DNA from: Lachnospiraceae bacterium
Lineage (GTDB): Bacteria; Bacillota_A; Clostridia; Lachnospirales; Lachnospiraceae
NCBI GenBank assembly: GCA_017958245.1
Contig: JAGDDC010000027.1
Location: 1 to 9,090, forward strand
Length of the DNA stretch: 9,090 nt
Direction: 5' to 3'
Shown here: piece by piece, positions 8,001 to 9,090 of the stretch
How positions within the stretch are numbered: position 1 is the first letter of the stretch
How the letters are laid out: every line of letters starts with the position of its first letter
Translations under genes and position numbers: made by a program
Notes under the pieces: model-generated
Seen by the model: the letters and a program-made list of their open reading frames with translations, nothing else
Databases searched by the model: none
What the model was told of the DNA's origin: nothing

Positions 8001-8562
8001 TGCCGTCTGCGGAAGTGTATGAGGGGCTCGTATATGAGTTTGCCGAGTTTACGGCGGTTGGAACGTTCTCAGTGACAGAACCGAAAGGTATGGTCTGAGC
8101 CTCTGCCTCGTCAGGGTTTAGGAGGCTCATGGCGTCGTCGGTGCTCTCGCAGGTGACTGCCACGTCCCCTATGAGCGCGGTGGTGATGCCGGTGTCAATG
8201 GGTTTGAGGTGCTGAGTGTGTTCAGATGTGATCCTCTCCTGCTCAGCTATCTCAGCATCGGTCATGGGTCTGCCGAGGATATAGTCGGGCTCGGTGTATT
8301 CGTCAGTCAGAGAGGGAGAGAGCTGATCCTGCTCGGCATCACTGTCCTGTGCGGCATCGCTGTCCTGTGTGGCATCGCTGTCCTGCGCGGGAACATCCTG
8401 CTCCTGCGCGGGAACGTCGAGTAAAAGTGCGTCATTTGCTTCGGCGCGCGCCTTCAAAGCACCATCCGCGCCCGCGGTGGTGCCTGCCACGATTGAAAGA
8501 GCCAGTATGAAAGAAAAGAAGAGTTTTTGAATCCTTTTGATGGTAACACCTCCCTGTGCCAC
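5044..8562 (-). CDS. Large secreted C1A (papain-like) cysteine protease with lectin-like and Ig-like domains
   Basis: 1172-aa exported endopeptidase (numbering from GTG 8562). Order: signal peptide (about 8-32); Asp/Gln/Ala-rich linker with tandem repeats (50-80); probable propeptide (90-250); C1A catalytic domain (252-505); lectin-like domain (about 512-676) as in clostridial surface proteases; at least two BIG2-type Ig domains (683-768, 772-854); then about three more beta-rich Ig-like units (about 895-970, 971-1074, 1076-1171). The papain residues are visible: oxyanion Gln269 and nucleophile Cys275 in KNQGDLGACWAFA, His445 in NHGVTLVGW and Asn476 in VKNSWGTNWGDGGY. The arrangement recalls Clostridioides difficile Cwp84, which cleaves the S-layer precursor, but I see no CWB2, SLH or LPXTG anchor. 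Start: GTG 8562 has no ribosome binding site in front, whereas GGAGGTG at 8547-8553 lies inside this reading and is ideally placed for ATC at 8541 (residue 8), just before the KRIQKLFF signal-peptide start. The shorter start may be the real one. Function is firm as protease; substrate is inferred. Confidence 0.9.
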   Translation of the reverse strand: MAQGGVTIKRIQKLFFSFILALSIVAGTTAGADGALKARAEANDALLLDVPAQEQDVPAQDSDATQDSDAAQDSDAEQDQLSPSLTDEYTEPDYILGRPMTDAEIAEQERITSEHTQHLKPIDTGITTALIGDVAVTCESTDDAMSLLNPDEAEAQTIPFGSVTENVPTAVNSANSYTSPSYTSADGRQGTALKATADCEADPRAKKVTDDEPNSHVKATAQVRSLSPKDPSGAPDTAYILADDVLVGGTTGSRYSLRDEGLVTAPKNQGDLGACWAFASIAASESNLLLTYPVLRASHPDFSEMHLAYATYQKSIDPLGGFTDDNTLTDQSEGYLDRGGNASYAMNVLAGWMGYGLESTYPYTDKRGASYVPDNLKSGGTIANSDSGYRLNGSIVTGMANSDIVKQYIRQYGAAVVMMYFSEGNRNYNPQTAAYFYNGSEACNHGVTLVGWDDDYSPSNFSPVVPKSAGAWIVKNSWGTNWGDGGYFYISYEDTVLKLSNASFFLAGANEYDNNYQYDAASSSGVFSVSSGTVRHATVFTIKSDEVLSAVSLYATPNTSYQIKVFKLAGSRSSITDPEQGEVVATGSGSTTFEGWKLVKLSPGVAAAPGDNYSVVVTLSSTNGSSSTAIPVEYSYNSIVTRERKQNFIDTGRGWADACDFLAGDSVGNLRVKLLTGDAAVENPITSITLSPGTLNLGRCETAKISAQTVLAGGGSTTDRVIFSSSDNTIASVESDGTVTARMPGTVTITAYAKSSPTVCATCTVTVAIKTPATSVEATDPELTVTKGKEARAAISVLPASSDDYLTWTADKSGIVSIVSYDNSYITVRGLSLGTTVLTGTTTSGRTCSITVTVENPLEMKETLAVAYDELPKTLDCLTEYMVDIRNSKKFSKYLDTATSVRYTPSLSTVTVTPLGNNGLSGFKLSISDVTSTKKSGDKLKFTATITYIKTSGSKSVTKTKKVMLSAGIVRPCTSLTVKDGLTTISSVKKNSKQTIEAVFNGGISTPSDTKLKYLVVDASGTPSAEAKRVISVSGKGEVKFKGPGTAYVKICLASSYDKKSKTYGKSCLVKAVCPVVSSVGFSEDTPVEVKAGASLNLKPFLVFSPSTPFGADNMKLKWTVDDKTLGSVSGKGLLKVKKKVTGAITVTVQAVGGVPKGAAAPEGRIRLTIVD
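8335..8418 (-). repeat. Tandem 18-bp coding repeat in the protease N-terminal linker
   Basis: Three 18-bp units (8335-8352, 8353-8370, 8371-8388) differ by only a few bases and encode the hexapeptide Q-D-S-D-A-x. They adjoin a duplicated DVPAQ segment (8389-8418). Together they make an acidic, Gln-rich spacer (residues 49-77) between the signal peptide and propeptide. Such short in-frame repeats can change copy number by slippage. Confidence 0.85.
8547..8553 (-). promoter_or_regulatory. Strong ribosome binding site inside the annotated 5' end of the protease gene
   Basis: On the minus strand GGAGGTG is a 7-base match to the 16S rRNA 3' end. GGAGG is followed by 7 nt and then ATC (8541-8539) in the protease frame. 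No in-frame ATG, GTG or TTG occurs at usual spacing downstream; the next non-standard candidate is ATT at 8535-8533, 13 nt away. Confidence 0.65.
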
Positions 8563-8577
8563 GAAGCTTATATGTAC

Positions 8578-8622
8578 AGCCGAAACGGCTTCAGGTCAAA
8601 CAGCCTTCGGGTGCAAACACCC
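8578..8622 (-). other. Short hairpins in the protease 5' region
   Basis: Between promoter and start, the gap holds a perfect inverted repeat GGGTG-4 nt-CACCC (8609-8622), overlapping the presumed transcription start, and AGCCG-3 nt-CGGCT (8578-8590). GGCT-11 nt-AGCC (8587-8605) could form instead of the second hairpin. I recognise no known riboswitch class. The rest of the 8563-8718 gap shows nothing coding and no clear terminator for the HAD gene. Confidence 0.4.
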
Positions 8623-8623
8623 C

Positions 8624-8651
8624 TATATACATATCGGCATTCTAGCTTCAA
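8624..8651 (-). promoter_or_regulatory. Candidate sigma-70-type promoter of the protease gene
   Basis: On the minus strand TTGAAG (8646-8651) is 16 bp upstream of TATATA (8624-8629); each matches 4 of 6 consensus bases. Transcription would begin near 8617, giving a leader of about 60 nt before the ribosome binding site. It is the best candidate in the gap, but not a strong one. Confidence 0.4.
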
Positions 8652-8718
8652 AACTAAACTGCACAGAGGTCAAAAGGATGTTATAAGAAAGGTAAGAGTG
8701 GGAGATAAATGCGCCCCG

Positions 8719-9090
8719 TCACCCCACTATGTCGTACAGTTCCCTCAGATCCGCGATCTCGAGGTCAGCGGTGATACCGCGGGTGTTCTCTTTGTGTGTG
8801 GGGTTGTACCAGCAGGTCTTGAGGCCGGCGTTCTTCCCGCCGCGGATATCGCTCGTGAGCGAATCGCCGACGACCAGTATGTCGGACTTGCGTATGTACC
8901 CCGCGATCCCGGGCGCAGATGCCGCGTCCGCGCCACCTGCGCCGTTGCGCGCCGCATCGCCTGCGCTACTTTCCGTCTTATCCTCGTCGTCCCTCACGCC
9001 GAGCAGTTCAAACACTTTCTCGTAGAACCCGAGGTTTGGCTTCTCGACGCCGATCTCCTCCGATATAAAGATGTGATCGAGCTGCGTTCC
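8719..9090 (-). CDS. HAD-family YjjG-type (pyrimidine) nucleotidase, 5' end outside the window
   Basis: C-terminal 123 residues of a haloacid dehalogenase hydrolase, subfamily IA, closest by eye to the YjjG noncanonical pyrimidine nucleotidase group, which dephosphorylates nucleoside monophosphates in the cytoplasm. The frame is open to base 9090, so the start and the catalytic DxD motif I lie outside. Visible: FISEEIGVEKPNLGFYEKVF (visible residues 8-27), containing the motif III lysine (K17); and motif IV, ILVVGDSLTSDIRGG (71-85), with the Mg-binding acids D76 and D81; then GLKTCWYNP, typical of this group. Between FELLGV and ILVVGD, where relatives have about 10 residues, there are about 39, rich in Ala, Gly and Asp (about 33-63). 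The reading frame stays open through this insert, so it is an insertion rather than a frameshift. The TGA stop is at 8719-8721. It is codirectional with the protease but 156 bp away, and probably a separate unit. Confidence 0.87.
   Translation of the reverse strand, partial: GTQLDHIFISEEIGVEKPNLGFYEKVFELLGVRDDEDKTESSAGDAARNGAGGADAASAPGIAGYIRKSDILVVGDSLTSDIRGGKNAGLKTCWYNPTHKENTRGITADLEIADLRELYDIVG

Noticed and set aside
8335..8418. Possible CRISPR-like repeats
   Set aside because: Units are 18 bp, directly abutting with no spacers, in frame, and encode a regular peptide repeat.
8571..8600. TTGACC with TACATA 17 bp downstream as a promoter giving a leaderless mRNA from GTG 8562
   Set aside because: The -10 matches only 3 of 6 bases and this would leave the strong internal GGAGGTG unexplained; the upstream candidate is better, though this one is not excluded.

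Overview
The window looks like chromosomal DNA of a Gram-positive anaerobe of the Clostridia (Bacillota), with GC above 50% by eye. This is inferred from gene content: strong GGAGG-type ribosome binding sites, Sec signal peptides, a lipoprotein, SLH-type surface repeats, and a papain-like protease of the lectin-like/Ig-like type common in clostridial surface proteins. I cannot name the genus. There are no transposases, tRNAs, rRNAs or CRISPR arrays.

Layout, left to right. (a) 1-1692, plus strand: the 3' part of a Na+/phosphate symporter fused to a PhoU-like domain, closed by a rho-independent terminator at 1700-1728. (b) 1769-2640, plus strand: a two-gene ribonuclease/inhibitor pair, a lipoprotein-anchored barnase homologue followed by a barstar homologue. 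(c) 2753-4969, plus strand: a secreted YcdB/YcdC-repeat protein ending in SLH-type repeats. (d) 4990-5040: a strong bidirectional terminator between convergent genes. (e) 5044-8562, minus strand: a very large secreted C1A cysteine protease with a lectin-like domain and a tail of Ig-like domains. (f) 8563-8718: a 156-bp gap holding the probable promoter and a leader with short hairpins. (g) 8719-9090, minus strand: the 3' part of a YjjG-type HAD nucleotidase, cut by the window edge.

How the genes fit together. Three of the six proteins (barnase lipoprotein, YcdB-SLH protein, C1A protease) are exported and should act at the cell surface. The barnase needs its cytoplasmic barstar neighbour for protection before export. 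The protease resembles the Cwp84 type that matures clostridial surface-layer proteins, although here Ig-like domains replace a recognisable wall anchor. Its convergent neighbour carries S-layer-type repeats, so a shared surface role is possible but unproven. The symporter-PhoU and HAD genes look like ordinary housekeeping flanks.

The most interesting points are the membrane-tethered barnase with a paired change at its expected inhibitor interface, and the start of the giant protease. A near-perfect ribosome binding site there is placed for an ATC codon rather than for ATG, GTG or TTG.
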